From positions 1 to 7,199 of the forward strand of contig JACQHI010000291.1 in NCBI GenBank assembly GCA_016199105.1: a stretch of DNA of 7,199 nucleotides, given 5' to 3'. Positions 1-6,622 of the stretch are shown in pieces. This DNA comes from Lentisphaerota bacterium (GTDB lineage: Bacteria; Verrucomicrobiota; Kiritimatiellia; JAAZAB01). The notes beneath the pieces are model-generated. The model did not search any database. It was not told where the DNA came from and saw only the letters and a program-made list of their open reading frames with translations. Made by a program: the position numbers and the translations under genes. Each line of letters begins with the position of its first letter. The first letter of the stretch is position 1.

Positions 1-1
1 C

Positions 2-781
<780 letters not shown>

Positions 782-818
782 GCGCTCCGTCTCAACCCAG
801 ACGTAGGGAGAAAACGCT

Positions 819-2009
819 ATGTGCGCCATGGTTCGATCCGGGACAGGCAAACCGCCACCGCCCAAAGCCGGAGCGGCGCCGGCACAGGCCGCCTCTCGCT
901 TCCAGGCGCCGGACGCCGCCAAAGCCAAACCCCAGGAGCACCGCCGCTCCGACAAGGTCGTGGGCGCCGCCAAAATCCGATCCAAGGAGCTGTCGCCCTT
1001 CTCGCGCCAGTTGTCCGCGATGCTCCTCGCCGGCATGCCGATCATCCAGTCGCTCGACGCCCTGCAGGAACAGACCGGCGACAAGAATTTCAAATCCGTG
1101 ATCCTGGGCCTGAAAACGGCCCTGCAGTCCGGCGCGTCCTTCTCCGAATCGCTTCAGCGTTATCCGGCGGTCTTCGACCAGCTCTACATCAACATGGTGA
1201 AAGCGGGCGAATCCGGCGGTCAACTCGGCGAAACCGTCGCCCGGCTGGCCGGCTTCCTGGAATCCACCGCCCGGCTGACCCGCAAGGTCAAGTCGGCCAT
1301 GACCTACCCGGTCATCGTGCTCTGCCTCTCCCTCGCCATCGCCATCGCGATGATCACCTTTATCGTCCCCGTCTTCGCCGGCATGTTCAAGGATTTCCGG
1401 GCGGAACTTCCGGCGCCCACGCAGTTCATGGTCAACCTCAGCGGCATCCTTCGGTCCTACGGCATTTTCATGGCCCTGGGCATCGCCGGCATCGTCGTGG
1501 CCTTTAAAAAATGGAAGCAAACGGCGGCCGGCGCGCTGGCCATGGCCCGGTTCGCGCTCAAATTCCCCATCATCGGCGAACTGGTCCAGAAAATCGCCAC
1601 CAGCCGCTTCGCCCGCACGTTCGCCCAGCTCCTGAAAAGCGGCGTGCCGATCCTGCGGGCCATGGAAATCGTCTCCGGCGCCACCGGCAACAAGCTGTTC
1701 GAGAAAATCCTGCTGGAATCGCGCGCCATCATCGAACGGGGCGAAACGCTTTCCTCCGCCCTCGCGCCGAACCCCTGCTTTCCCCGCCTCCTCATCCACA
1801 TGATGTCCGCCGGGGAAAAAACGGGGAAAATCGACGAAATGATGCAGAACATCGCCGATTTCTACGACGACGAGGTGGAGACCATGCTCGACGGCCTGAC
1901 GTCGCTCATCGAGCCCCTGCTCATGATTTTCCTGGGGCTCATCATCGGCAGCATTGTCATCTCCATGTTCCTGCCCATCTTCAAGATGGGCGAAATCGTG
2001 GCGAAATAA
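819..2009 (+). CDS. gspF/pilC: GspF/PilC-type inner-membrane platform protein
   Basis: Polytopic inner-membrane protein (396 aa) on which the GspE/PilB ATPase acts to assemble pilin or pseudopilin. Two T2SSF domains are visible, at about residues 60-185 and 263-388. Each has the family pattern of FxRQL/FARTFAQLLxxGVPIL, a glycine turn (AGESGGQLGE at 129-138, AGEKTGKIDE at 331-340) and a hydrophobic segment. Likely membrane spans are 164-187, 213-229 and 366-387. The start ATG at 819 has a GGGAG at 806-810; a second in-frame ATG at 828 is possible. Residues 1-50 are odd: a Pro/Ala/Lys-rich low-complexity tail stands where most relatives carry a short folded segment with a YxARdxxG-type pattern. 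NifU begins 19 nt after the stop, suggesting cotranscription. Family assignment is secure; pilus versus secretion role is not resolved. Confidence 0.94.
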   Translation: MCAMVRSGTGKPPPPKAGAAPAQAASRFQAPDAAKAKPQEHRRSDKVVGAAKIRSKELSPFSRQLSAMLLAGMPIIQSLDALQEQTGDKNFKSVILGLKTALQSGASFSESLQRYPAVFDQLYINMVKAGESGGQLGETVARLAGFLESTARLTRKVKSAMTYPVIVLCLSLAIAIAMITFIVPVFAGMFKDFRAELPAPTQFMVNLSGILRSYGIFMALGIAGIVVAFKKWKQTAAGALAMARFALKFPIIGELVQKIATSRFARTFAQLLKSGVPILRAMEIVSGATGNKLFEKILLESRAIIERGETLSSALAPNPCFPRLLIHMMSAGEKTGKIDEMMQNIADFYDDEVETMLDGLTSLIEPLLMIFLGLIIGSIVISMFLPIFKMGEIVAK

Positions 2010-2028
2010 ACGTTCAAAGGACACCCGC

Positions 2029-2874
2029 ATGTGGGACTATACCGATAAAGTGCTCGATCACTTCCGCCACCCGCGCAACGTGGGCGTGATTCCCGACGCC
2101 GACGGCGTGGGCGAAGTCGGCTCCATGGCCTGCGGCGACGCGTTGAAACTGACGTTCAAACTGGATACGCGCGGACGGATCGCCGACGCCCGGTTTCAGA
2201 CCTTCGGTTGCGCCAGTGCCATCGCGTCCTCCTCGGCCCTCACCGAAATGATCAAGGGCATGCCCTTGGACAAGGCGGAAAAGGTGACCAACCAGGACAT
2301 TGCCGATTATCTCGGCGGACTGCCGGAGCAGAAGATGCACTGCTCCGTTTTGGGCCGGGAAGCGCTGGAACTCGCCATCCGGAACCACCGCACCGGACGG
2401 AAGGCCGAAAAAAAGCTCGAGGGCCGCGTCGTCTGCCGCTGTTTCGGCGTCACGGAAAACGAAATCGAACAGGTCGTGCGCGACAACAAGCTCGCGACCG
2501 TGGAACAGGTCACCAACTACTGCAAGGCGGGCGGCGGCTGCGGCAACTGCCACCCGGAAATCGAACAGATCATCGCCCGCGTGAGGGGCGCCTCCCCCCA
2601 GGAACCGCCCGCGCCGGCGCCCGTCCCGCCGATGACCAACATCAGGCGCATCCGGCTGATCGAAGAGACTCTGGAACGGGAAATCCGGCCGGCCCTCCAG
2701 AAAGATGGGGGCGACATCGAACTGATCGACGTGAACGGGAACCGCGTGATCGTAGCCCTGCGCGGCATGTGCTCCAACTGCCAGGGCGCCCACTTCACGC
2801 TCAAGGATGTCGTGGAAAGCAAGCTCCGCGAGTTCGTCACCCCGGACCTCGTGGTGGAGGCCAATCCTTCGTGA
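2029..2874 (+). CDS. nifU: NifU, three-domain Fe-S cluster assembly scaffold
   Basis: Cytoplasmic scaffold (281 aa) on which NifS-derived sulfur and iron are built into [2Fe-2S]/[4Fe-4S] clusters. It has the full nif-type three-domain order. Residues 1-125 are IscU-like, opening MWDYTDKVLDHF, with cluster ligands C35 (in ACGDALK, with D37), C61 (FGCASA) and C105 (MHCSV). Residues 132-183 are a BFD-type [2Fe-2S] domain with C136, C138, C171 and C174 (VCRC ... GGCGNC). After a Pro/Ala linker (190-201), residues 203-275 form an Nfu domain with CSNC at 248-251. All ligand cysteines are present; C165 is an extra cysteine next to the [2Fe-2S] site. The ATG at 2029 is chosen because it gives the canonical NifU N-terminus and follows AAAGG (2016-2020). 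The stop overlaps the nifS start. No nitrogenase genes are visible, so a housekeeping Fe-S role is possible. Confidence 0.96.
   Translation: MWDYTDKVLDHFRHPRNVGVIPDADGVGEVGSMACGDALKLTFKLDTRGRIADARFQTFGCASAIASSSALTEMIKGMPLDKAEKVTNQDIADYLGGLPEQKMHCSVLGREALELAIRNHRTGRKAEKKLEGRVVCRCFGVTENEIEQVVRDNKLATVEQVTNYCKAGGGCGNCHPEIEQIIARVRGASPQEPPAPAPVPPMTNIRRIRLIEETLEREIRPALQKDGGDIELIDVNGNRVIVALRGMCSNCQGAHFTLKDVVESKLREFVTPDLVVEANPS
2871..2874 (+). other. nifU-nifS stop/start overlap (GTGA)
   Basis: The nifU stop TGA (2872-2874) is embedded in the nifS start GTG (2871-2873). This 4-nt overlap normally means a terminating ribosome re-initiates on the next gene, which would keep scaffold and desulfurase in step. 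A purine-rich site at 2853-2860 inside nifU could also recruit ribosomes directly. Confidence 0.85.
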
Positions 2875-4028
2875 AAAACATCTATCTCGACAACAACGCC
2901 ACCACCCGTGTGGCTCCCGAAGTGGTGGAGGCCATGATGCCTTTCTTCACCGACTATTGGGGCAATCCGTCCAGCATGCACCGCTTCGGCGGACAACTGA
3001 AAAAACACCTGGAACACGCCCGGAGCCAGGTGGCCGCCCTGATCGGCGCCGATCCGTCGGAAATCCTTTTCACCAGTTGCGGAACCGAAAGCGACAACAC
3101 CGCCATCCGCGGCGCCGTCGAGGCGGCGGGCGCCGGCGCGCGACTGATCACGAGCCGCGTGGAACATCCCGCGGTGCTGGAAACCTGCCGGTATCTCAAA
3201 CGCCATGGAATTCCCCTCGTCGAACTCGAGGTGAACGGCCGGGGCCAACTCGATCTCGACGCCCTCCGGAAGGCGCTGGCCGCCGGACCCGCTCTGGTGA
3301 GCCTCATGTGGGCCAACAACGAGACCGGGGTCATCTTCCCCATCCGCGAAATCGCCGAGATCGTCAAGGCCGCCGGCAGCGTGATGCATACGGACGCCGT
3401 TCAAAGCGTCGGCAAGGTGCCCATCGATGTGAAGGCCGATTCCGTGGACCTGCTGTCCCTGTCGGGCCACAAGCTGCACGCGCCCAAGGGCATTGGCGCC
3501 TTGTATATCCGGAAGGGCACCAAGATCCACCCGCTCCTTCTCGGCGGGCACCAGGAAAGCGGACGCCGCGGCGGCACGGAGAACGTTCCCTATATCGTGG
3601 CCTTGGGCAAGGCCTGCGAGCTGGCCTCCGCGAACATGCGGGAGGAAACCACACGCGTCGCCGCCCTGCGCAACCGCCTCGAGGAAGGCCTTCTGAAGGC
3701 CTGTCCGGACGTCAAGATCAACGGTGATCCCGACCATCGCCTGCCCAACACGGTGAACTTCAGCTTCCTCTACATCGAAGGGGAATCCATCCTGTACCGG
3801 ATGAGCGATTGCGGCATCGCCGCTTCGTCGGGGTCCGCCTGCACCTCCGGCTCGCTGGAGCCGTCGCATGTCATCCGGGCCATGGGCATCCCCTTCATGG
3901 CGGCGCACGGCACGATCCGGTTCAGCCTGAGCCGTTACAACACGAAGGAGGATGTTGACACCGTGCTGGAACAATTGCCGCCCATCATCGCCGACCTGCG
4001 GCGGATTTCGCCGTTTGCGCCGCCCTGA
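2871..4028 (+). CDS. nifS: NifS-type cysteine desulfurase
   Basis: PLP enzyme (385 aa) converting L-cysteine to L-alanine and passing the sulfur, as a persulfide, to NifU. It is a class V aminotransferase-fold protein opening with the typical IYLDNNATTR. H99 (RVEHPAVLE) stacks on PLP, D175 (HTDAVQSVGK) contacts the pyridine nitrogen, and K201 (SGHKLHAPKG) is the Schiff-base lysine. C324 in SSGSACTSG, followed by SLEPSHVIRAMG, is the catalytic cysteine; the short loop is that of group I (NifS/IscS) enzymes rather than SufS. The GTG start at 2871 overlaps the nifU stop (GTGA), with GGTGGAGG at 2853-2860, so translational coupling is likely. The C-terminus is slightly short compared with well-known NifS proteins of about 400 aa, and the stop codon lies at the edge of a repeat element. 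All active-site residues are intact. Confidence 0.96.
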   Translation: MKNIYLDNNATTRVAPEVVEAMMPFFTDYWGNPSSMHRFGGQLKKHLEHARSQVAALIGADPSEILFTSCGTESDNTAIRGAVEAAGAGARLITSRVEHPAVLETCRYLKRHGIPLVELEVNGRGQLDLDALRKALAAGPALVSLMWANNETGVIFPIREIAEIVKAAGSVMHTDAVQSVGKVPIDVKADSVDLLSLSGHKLHAPKGIGALYIRKGTKIHPLLLGGHQESGRRGGTENVPYIVALGKACELASANMREETTRVAALRNRLEEGLLKACPDVKINGDPDHRLPNTVNFSFLYIEGESILYRMSDCGIAASSGSACTSGSLEPSHVIRAMGIPFMAAHGTIRFSLSRYNTKEDVDTVLEQLPPIIADLRRISPFAPP

Positions 4029-4079
4029 ATGGCTGCCATACTGGGAGTGCGATAGTAGGTCGGGCATTCTTGCCTGACC
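4027..4079 (+). repeat. Two-hairpin REP/BIME-like repeat, copy 1 (left hairpin degenerate)
   Basis: The first of three related copies. The right hairpin is intact at 4058-4079: arms GGTCGGGCA and TGCCTGACC (one G-T wobble) around a TTCT loop, directly preceded by GTAG (4055-4058, sharing its last G with the stem). The left unit keeps only its inner side (GAATGGCTG, then CATACTGGGAGTGCG). Its outer arm is replaced by, or has diverged into, the last codons of nifS, and the nifS stop TGA (4026-4028) falls on this junction. The 23 nt at 4054-4076 recur exactly in copy 3 at 5144-5166. Confidence 0.82.
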
Positions 4080-4089
4080 CGATAACATT

Positions 4090-4145
4090 AGGTCAGCCAG
4101 GAATGGCTGACATACTGGGAGTGCGGCAGTAGGGCGGGCATTCTT
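4090..4145 (+). repeat. Two-hairpin REP/BIME-like repeat, copy 2 (right hairpin altered)
   Basis: The left hairpin is perfect: GTCAGCCA (4092-4099), loop GGAA, TGGCTGAC (4104-4111). On the minus strand it is preceded by GTAT. The 26 nt at 4090-4115 are identical to 5107-5132 in copy 3. The spacer CATACTGGGAGTGCG is shared with copy 1. The right unit keeps GTAG (4129-4132) and CGGGCATTCTT but then diverges. A shorter replacement stem, GGCGG (4133-4137) with CCGCC (4149-4153), can still form. The copy ends about 20-27 nt before the start of the TonB/TolA-like gene, so it lies in that gene's leader. Confidence 0.85.
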
Positions 4146-4172
4146 CAACCGCCTGTCGGACTCAAGAACATT

Positions 4173-4901
4173 ATGGCCGCCACCCTCCATCCGGTGTCGT
4201 TATCGTTGAAACTCGCGCCCTTCACCCGCCGCTGTCTGGTCAGTGCGATCGCCCATATCCTGGTCATTGTCGCGGTGCTCGTCGTCTCCGATATATCCTT
4301 CCGGTTCCATCGCCCGTTGAAGGAAATCAGCCTCTTCGATATCACGTCCGTCACACCGGGACCGGCGGGCGGCGCGGCCGCCGGCGACAAGAGCGCCCCC
4401 GTTGTTCCCGCCACACCCAAGATCCCCAAGAACGACGTCATGCCCGTTCCCGGTCCCAAGCCACCCAAACAGCCCCCCAAGACGCCACCATCCGACACCA
4501 GGCCCAAGCCCCCCTCCGCAGATGACATCCGGAAAATCCTGGGCAAAGGCATCGAAAACGTGGGCAGCCCCATCCTCGGCGCGGGAGGGGGCATGGGCGA
4601 TCCCTCGCCCTACGCGTATTACATCGGCCTGATCAACGCCCGCCTCAAGGAGGCCTGGCGGAAGCCGGGGTCCCTGTCCACATCCGCCGGCTATGTCACC
4701 AGTGTCTTCATCCGCATCCAGCGGGACGGGCGGCTCATCGAAAAAAAAATGATCAAGCCGTCGGGCAACACACTGATGGATGAATCCGTGATGGACGCCG
4801 TGGAATCCGTGAAACAGGCGGATCCCCTGCCGGCCAATTTCCGGAACCCTGTCATGGAAATCACCATCAATTTCGAGCTGACCCCCCTGTCGGGGGATTA
4901 A
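4173..4901 (+). CDS. TonB/TolA-family envelope energy-transducing protein
   Basis: Predicted inner-membrane protein (242 aa) reaching into the periplasm. It has a short cytoplasmic tail ending in RR, one membrane anchor at about residues 22-39 (LVSAIAHILVIVAVLVV), a Gly/Ala then Pro/Lys-rich linker at 62-114 (repeated PKPP/PKTPP), a glycine-rich turn (136-142), and a C-terminal TonB-like domain from about 147 to 237. The domain shows YYIGLINARLKEAWRKP, VTSVFIRIQRDGRLIEKKMIKPSGN, MDESVMDAV and a final MEITINFEL strand, all family-typical. TolB and Pal follow, so a TolA role (linking an inner-membrane proton motor to TolB/Pal) is the best inference. The linker is proline-rich as in TonB rather than a long helix as in enterobacterial TolA, and no tolQ/tolR or exbB/exbD flanks it. 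Shine-Dalgarno is weak (a GGA at 4158-4160), so the ATG at 4173 is probable but not certain. Confidence 0.85.
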   Translation: MAATLHPVSLSLKLAPFTRRCLVSAIAHILVIVAVLVVSDISFRFHRPLKEISLFDITSVTPGPAGGAAAGDKSAPVVPATPKIPKNDVMPVPGPKPPKQPPKTPPSDTRPKPPSADDIRKILGKGIENVGSPILGAGGGMGDPSPYAYYIGLINARLKEAWRKPGSLSTSAGYVTSVFIRIQRDGRLIEKKMIKPSGNTLMDESVMDAVESVKQADPLPANFRNPVMEITINFELTPLSGD

Positions 4902-5023
4902 CAACACCCAACATCCAACGCGGAACGGAGCGACCATCGCTGACGAATTGCAAGCGAGAAGGCTCAGGTTTCTCTTCCTTGGATGTTGGACGTTGGCTGT
5001 TGGGCGTTGAGCGTTCGCGTTGG
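4902..5023. repeat. Inverted pair of heptamer (NYGTTGG) arrays
   Basis: The right arm is a 7-nt-period tandem array: ATGTTGG, ACGTTGG, CTGTTGG, GCGTTGA, GCGTTCG and CGTTGG in register from 4983 to 5023. The left arm (4902-4922) is the same kind of array on the other strand (CAACACC, CAACATC, CAACGC). The arms can pair: 4908-4918 with 4979-4989 is a perfect 11 bp, extending to 15 matches over 17 positions (4902-4918 with 4979-4995). The spacer (4923-4978) contains a small TCGCT/AGCGA stem. The result is a long imperfect hairpin just after the stop of the TonB/TolA-like gene. Confidence 0.8.
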
Positions 5024-5106
5024 TTTCATCATGCGAATTCCTGTTGAATTCCATCCGGGGATAGCCCATATTGGCCCATGACTGTTCGGGGAGATGGTCT
5101 GTAGGC

Positions 5107-5169
5107 AGGTCAGCCAGGAATGGCTGACATACCGAGAATGCCGAGTAGGTCGGGCATTCTTGCCTGGCC
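5107..5169 (+). repeat. Two-hairpin REP/BIME-like repeat, copy 3 (both hairpins intact)
   Basis: This is the most complete copy. The left hairpin at 5109-5128 has arms GTCAGCCA and TGGCTGAC around GGAA, with GTAT on the minus strand next to it. The spacer reads ATACCGAGAATGCCGA. GTAG (5145-5148) leads into the right hairpin at 5148-5169, arms GGTCGGGCA and TGCCTGGCC around TTCT, with two G-T wobbles. The reverse complement of the right hairpin matches the left one at about 17 of 22 positions, so the element is an inverted pair of one motif. It sits about 70 nt upstream of tolB. Confidence 0.85.
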
Positions 5170-5240
5170 AGTTATCTTGTGCGATTAACAGCCCAAACAT
5201 TTTGTTGACGCGGCGCCTCAACCCAAAGGACCAACGACTC

Positions 5241-6590
5241 ATGACTTATCCGGCGCTCTCCCGCCTGCAGCGTTGTGCGCGTAGCCCCGACCTCTCGGAG
5301 AGTCGGGGCGGGCAGGTGTCCCGCGCTTCGCGGGATCGCGGGATCGGCAAGCGTTGCCACGACATCTTGGCCCTCCTGCTCGTTCCGCTTTCCGTCGTGT
5401 TCGCCGGTCTGTTCGTTTTTCTTTCCCCGGCGACCGCTCCGGCCCAGTTTTCCACCACCATCACGGCGAAAGCCAGCGAGGTCTCCCTGATGGACTTGAC
5501 CGGCTTCAAAACGCAGGCCGAGGCGGCCGCCCTGCTGTTTCGCCGGACGCTGGAGTCGGACCTCAAGAGGTCCGGCTGGTTCCAGATGATCGCGTCCGGC
5601 CGCGGAGAATTCACCGTGCTGGGCTCCGCCGACCGGGAGGGCGACGACCTGCAGGTGAAGTGCGAGGTGTATAATGTCGCCAGCAAGGAACGGCTCCTGG
5701 GCAAACGCTATTCGCTCGGCGCCGACGACGCCGCGCGCCTCGCGCATCGGGTGGCCGACGACATCGTGCTGGCCCTCACCGGCCACCCGGGCATGGCCTC
5801 CTCCCAACTCGTCCTGGTGGGAAACCGGACCGGCGCGAAAGAACTCTATCTCTGCGACGCCGATGGCGGCAACCTGCGCCAGCTCACGTCGGACAACTGC
5901 ATCAGCCTGGGCCCCAAATGGGCCCAGGACGGCCGCCGCATCGTGTATAACTCCGACCGCTCCGGTTTCCCGGACGCCTTGACGATCGACATGGCCTCGG
6001 GCAAGCGGACGTGCATCGCCAATTATCCGGGTCTGAACGGCAGTCCGGCGCTCTCGCCCAACGGGCGCCGGGTGGCCCTGGTCCTCTCCAAGGACGGCCA
6101 GCCGGACCTGTATGTGAAGGATTTAAGCGGCGGCAACCTGACCCGATTGACCAACGACCGCTACGCGGAGGCCAGCCCCACCTGGGCGCCGGACGGCGCG
6201 CAGCTTGCCTTCGTCTCCGACAGATCCGGGCATCCCCAGCTCTTCATCATGAGCCAGGGCGGCGGCGAGCCGCGCCGGGTGACCAGCGCCGGGTCCGAAA
6301 ACGTGGATCCGGATTGGGGCCAGAACGGGTTCATCGCCTACGCCTCACTGTCCGGAAGGGCCTTTAAAATCTGCGTATTGAACCCCGAAACCGGCGACAC
6401 CAAAACCGTCTCCCGCGACGATGCCTCCTACGAGGACCCCTCCTGGGCGCCGGACGGACGCCACCTGGCCTGCACGCGGACCTCCAACTACAAATCTGCT
6501 GTTTTTGTTATTGACACCATGAGCGCCGCGGCGATAGGTTTAACGCCAGACAAAGGCAATTGGTCGGCGGCCGATTGGTCGCCGAAATGA
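5241..6590 (+). CDS. tolB: TolB, periplasmic beta-propeller of the Tol-Pal system
   Basis: Periplasmic protein (449 aa before processing) that connects TolA and Pal and helps outer-membrane constriction and integrity. The hydrophobic core of a signal peptide is at 41-60, with a likely cleavage ATAPA-QF after A68. An N-terminal TolB domain spans about 70-180 (VSLMDLTGFK, RRTLESDLKRSGWF). A six-bladed propeller follows, with WD40-like/PD40 repeats WAQDGRRIVYNSDRSG (227-242), LSPNGRRVAL (271-280), WAPDGAQLAFVSDRSG (315-330), DWGQNGFIAY (358-367), WAPDGRHLAC (402-411) and a final WSPK. ATG 5241 is chosen for the AAAGGA at 5225-5230; an in-frame GTG at 5316 would give a more ordinary leader. The 40-residue n-region is unusually long, and its DNA contains two GC-rich palindromes. 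Pal follows after 32 nt. Frames open upstream to 5094, but that part translates repeat copy 3. Confidence 0.92.
   Translation: MTYPALSRLQRCARSPDLSESRGGQVSRASRDRGIGKRCHDILALLLVPLSVVFAGLFVFLSPATAPAQFSTTITAKASEVSLMDLTGFKTQAEAAALLFRRTLESDLKRSGWFQMIASGRGEFTVLGSADREGDDLQVKCEVYNVASKERLLGKRYSLGADDAARLAHRVADDIVLALTGHPGMASSQLVLVGNRTGAKELYLCDADGGNLRQLTSDNCISLGPKWAQDGRRIVYNSDRSGFPDALTIDMASGKRTCIANYPGLNGSPALSPNGRRVALVLSKDGQPDLYVKDLSGGNLTRLTNDRYAEASPTWAPDGAQLAFVSDRSGHPQLFIMSQGGGEPRRVTSAGSENVDPDWGQNGFIAYASLSGRAFKICVLNPETGDTKTVSRDDASYEDPSWAPDGRHLACTRTSNYKSAVFVIDTMSAAAIGLTPDKGNWSAADWSPK
5284..5345. repeat. Two GC-rich palindromes inside the tolB leader codons
   Basis: The first stem pairs GCCCCGAC (5284-5291) with GTCGGGGC (5302-5309), 8 bp around CTCTCGGAGA. 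The second pairs TCCCGCG (5319-5325) with CGCGGGA (5329-5335), 7 bp around CTT. GCGGGATC is then directly repeated at 5330-5337 and 5338-5345, so the second stem has an alternative partner. Both lie within codons for residues 15-35 of the chosen tolB reading, ahead of the hydrophobic signal core. They look like repeat DNA rather than selected protein sequence. Confidence 0.7.
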
Positions 6591-6622
6591 AAACTTTTTT
6601 TCAACATCAAACGGAGGGCTGA

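Larger units (their letters stand above)
4902..5240. other. Non-coding intergenic region between the TonB/TolA-like gene and tolB
   Basis: This 339-nt stretch holds no convincing gene. Its first part is an inverted pair of heptamer arrays (4902-4922 and 4979-5023) around a 56-60 nt spacer. It then has a GAATTC-ctgtt-GAATTC self-complementary site (5035-5051) and copy 3 of the REP-like repeat (5107-5169). About 70 nt of plain sequence leads to the tolB start. Frames run open through parts of it on both strands, but they only translate the repeats. I found no convincing sigma-70 promoter and no stem followed by a T-run. A promoter for tolB-pal is expected here but cannot be placed by eye. Confidence 0.75.

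Noticed and set aside
792..2030. Long minus-strand open frame (412 codons) opposite the gspF/pilC gene
   Set aside because: It mirrors codons of a clearly recognised gene in high-GC DNA; its translation is His/Asp/Gly/Arg-rich with no domain or membrane pattern.
2208..2870. 5' extension of the nifS frame back through nifU
   Set aside because: The frame is open by chance inside nifU; the real NifS N-terminus starts at GTG 2871 with the canonical YLDNNATTR.
2029..4028. Nitrogen fixation gene cluster
   Set aside because: Only nifU and nifS are present, and these occur as general Fe-S machinery in non-fixing bacteria; no nitrogenase component is visible.
2517..4190. Very long minus-strand open frame (557 codons) opposite nifS and the end of nifU
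   Set aside because: It is an antisense shadow of two intact conserved genes; composition is typical of reverse-strand GC bias and no motif is visible.
4883..4896. CCCCC-TGTC-GGGGG hairpin at the end of the TonB/TolA-like gene as a terminator
   Set aside because: No T-run follows on either strand; the stem lies in coding sequence just before the stop and may be incidental.
4200..5069. Minus-strand open frame (289 codons) spanning the heptamer arrays and the TonB/TolA-like gene
   Set aside because: Its N-terminal part is just the heptamer repeat read in frame, and the rest is antisense to a recognised gene.
4029..5169. CRISPR array
   Set aside because: Only three copies, unevenly spaced (about 10 nt, then about 1 kb), each with internal inverted hairpins and no regular spacers.
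5094..5240. Earlier GTG start for tolB at 5094
   Set aside because: The added 49 codons translate REP-like copy 3 and have no protein-like pattern; ATG 5241 has a better ribosome site.
6564..6601. Possible terminator at the tolB/pal junction (TCGGCG/CGCCGA stem, then seven Ts at 6595-6601)
   Set aside because: Nine nt separate the weak 6-bp stem from the T-run and the loop is 10 nt; it does not look like an effective intrinsic terminator, and pal is expected to be co-expressed.
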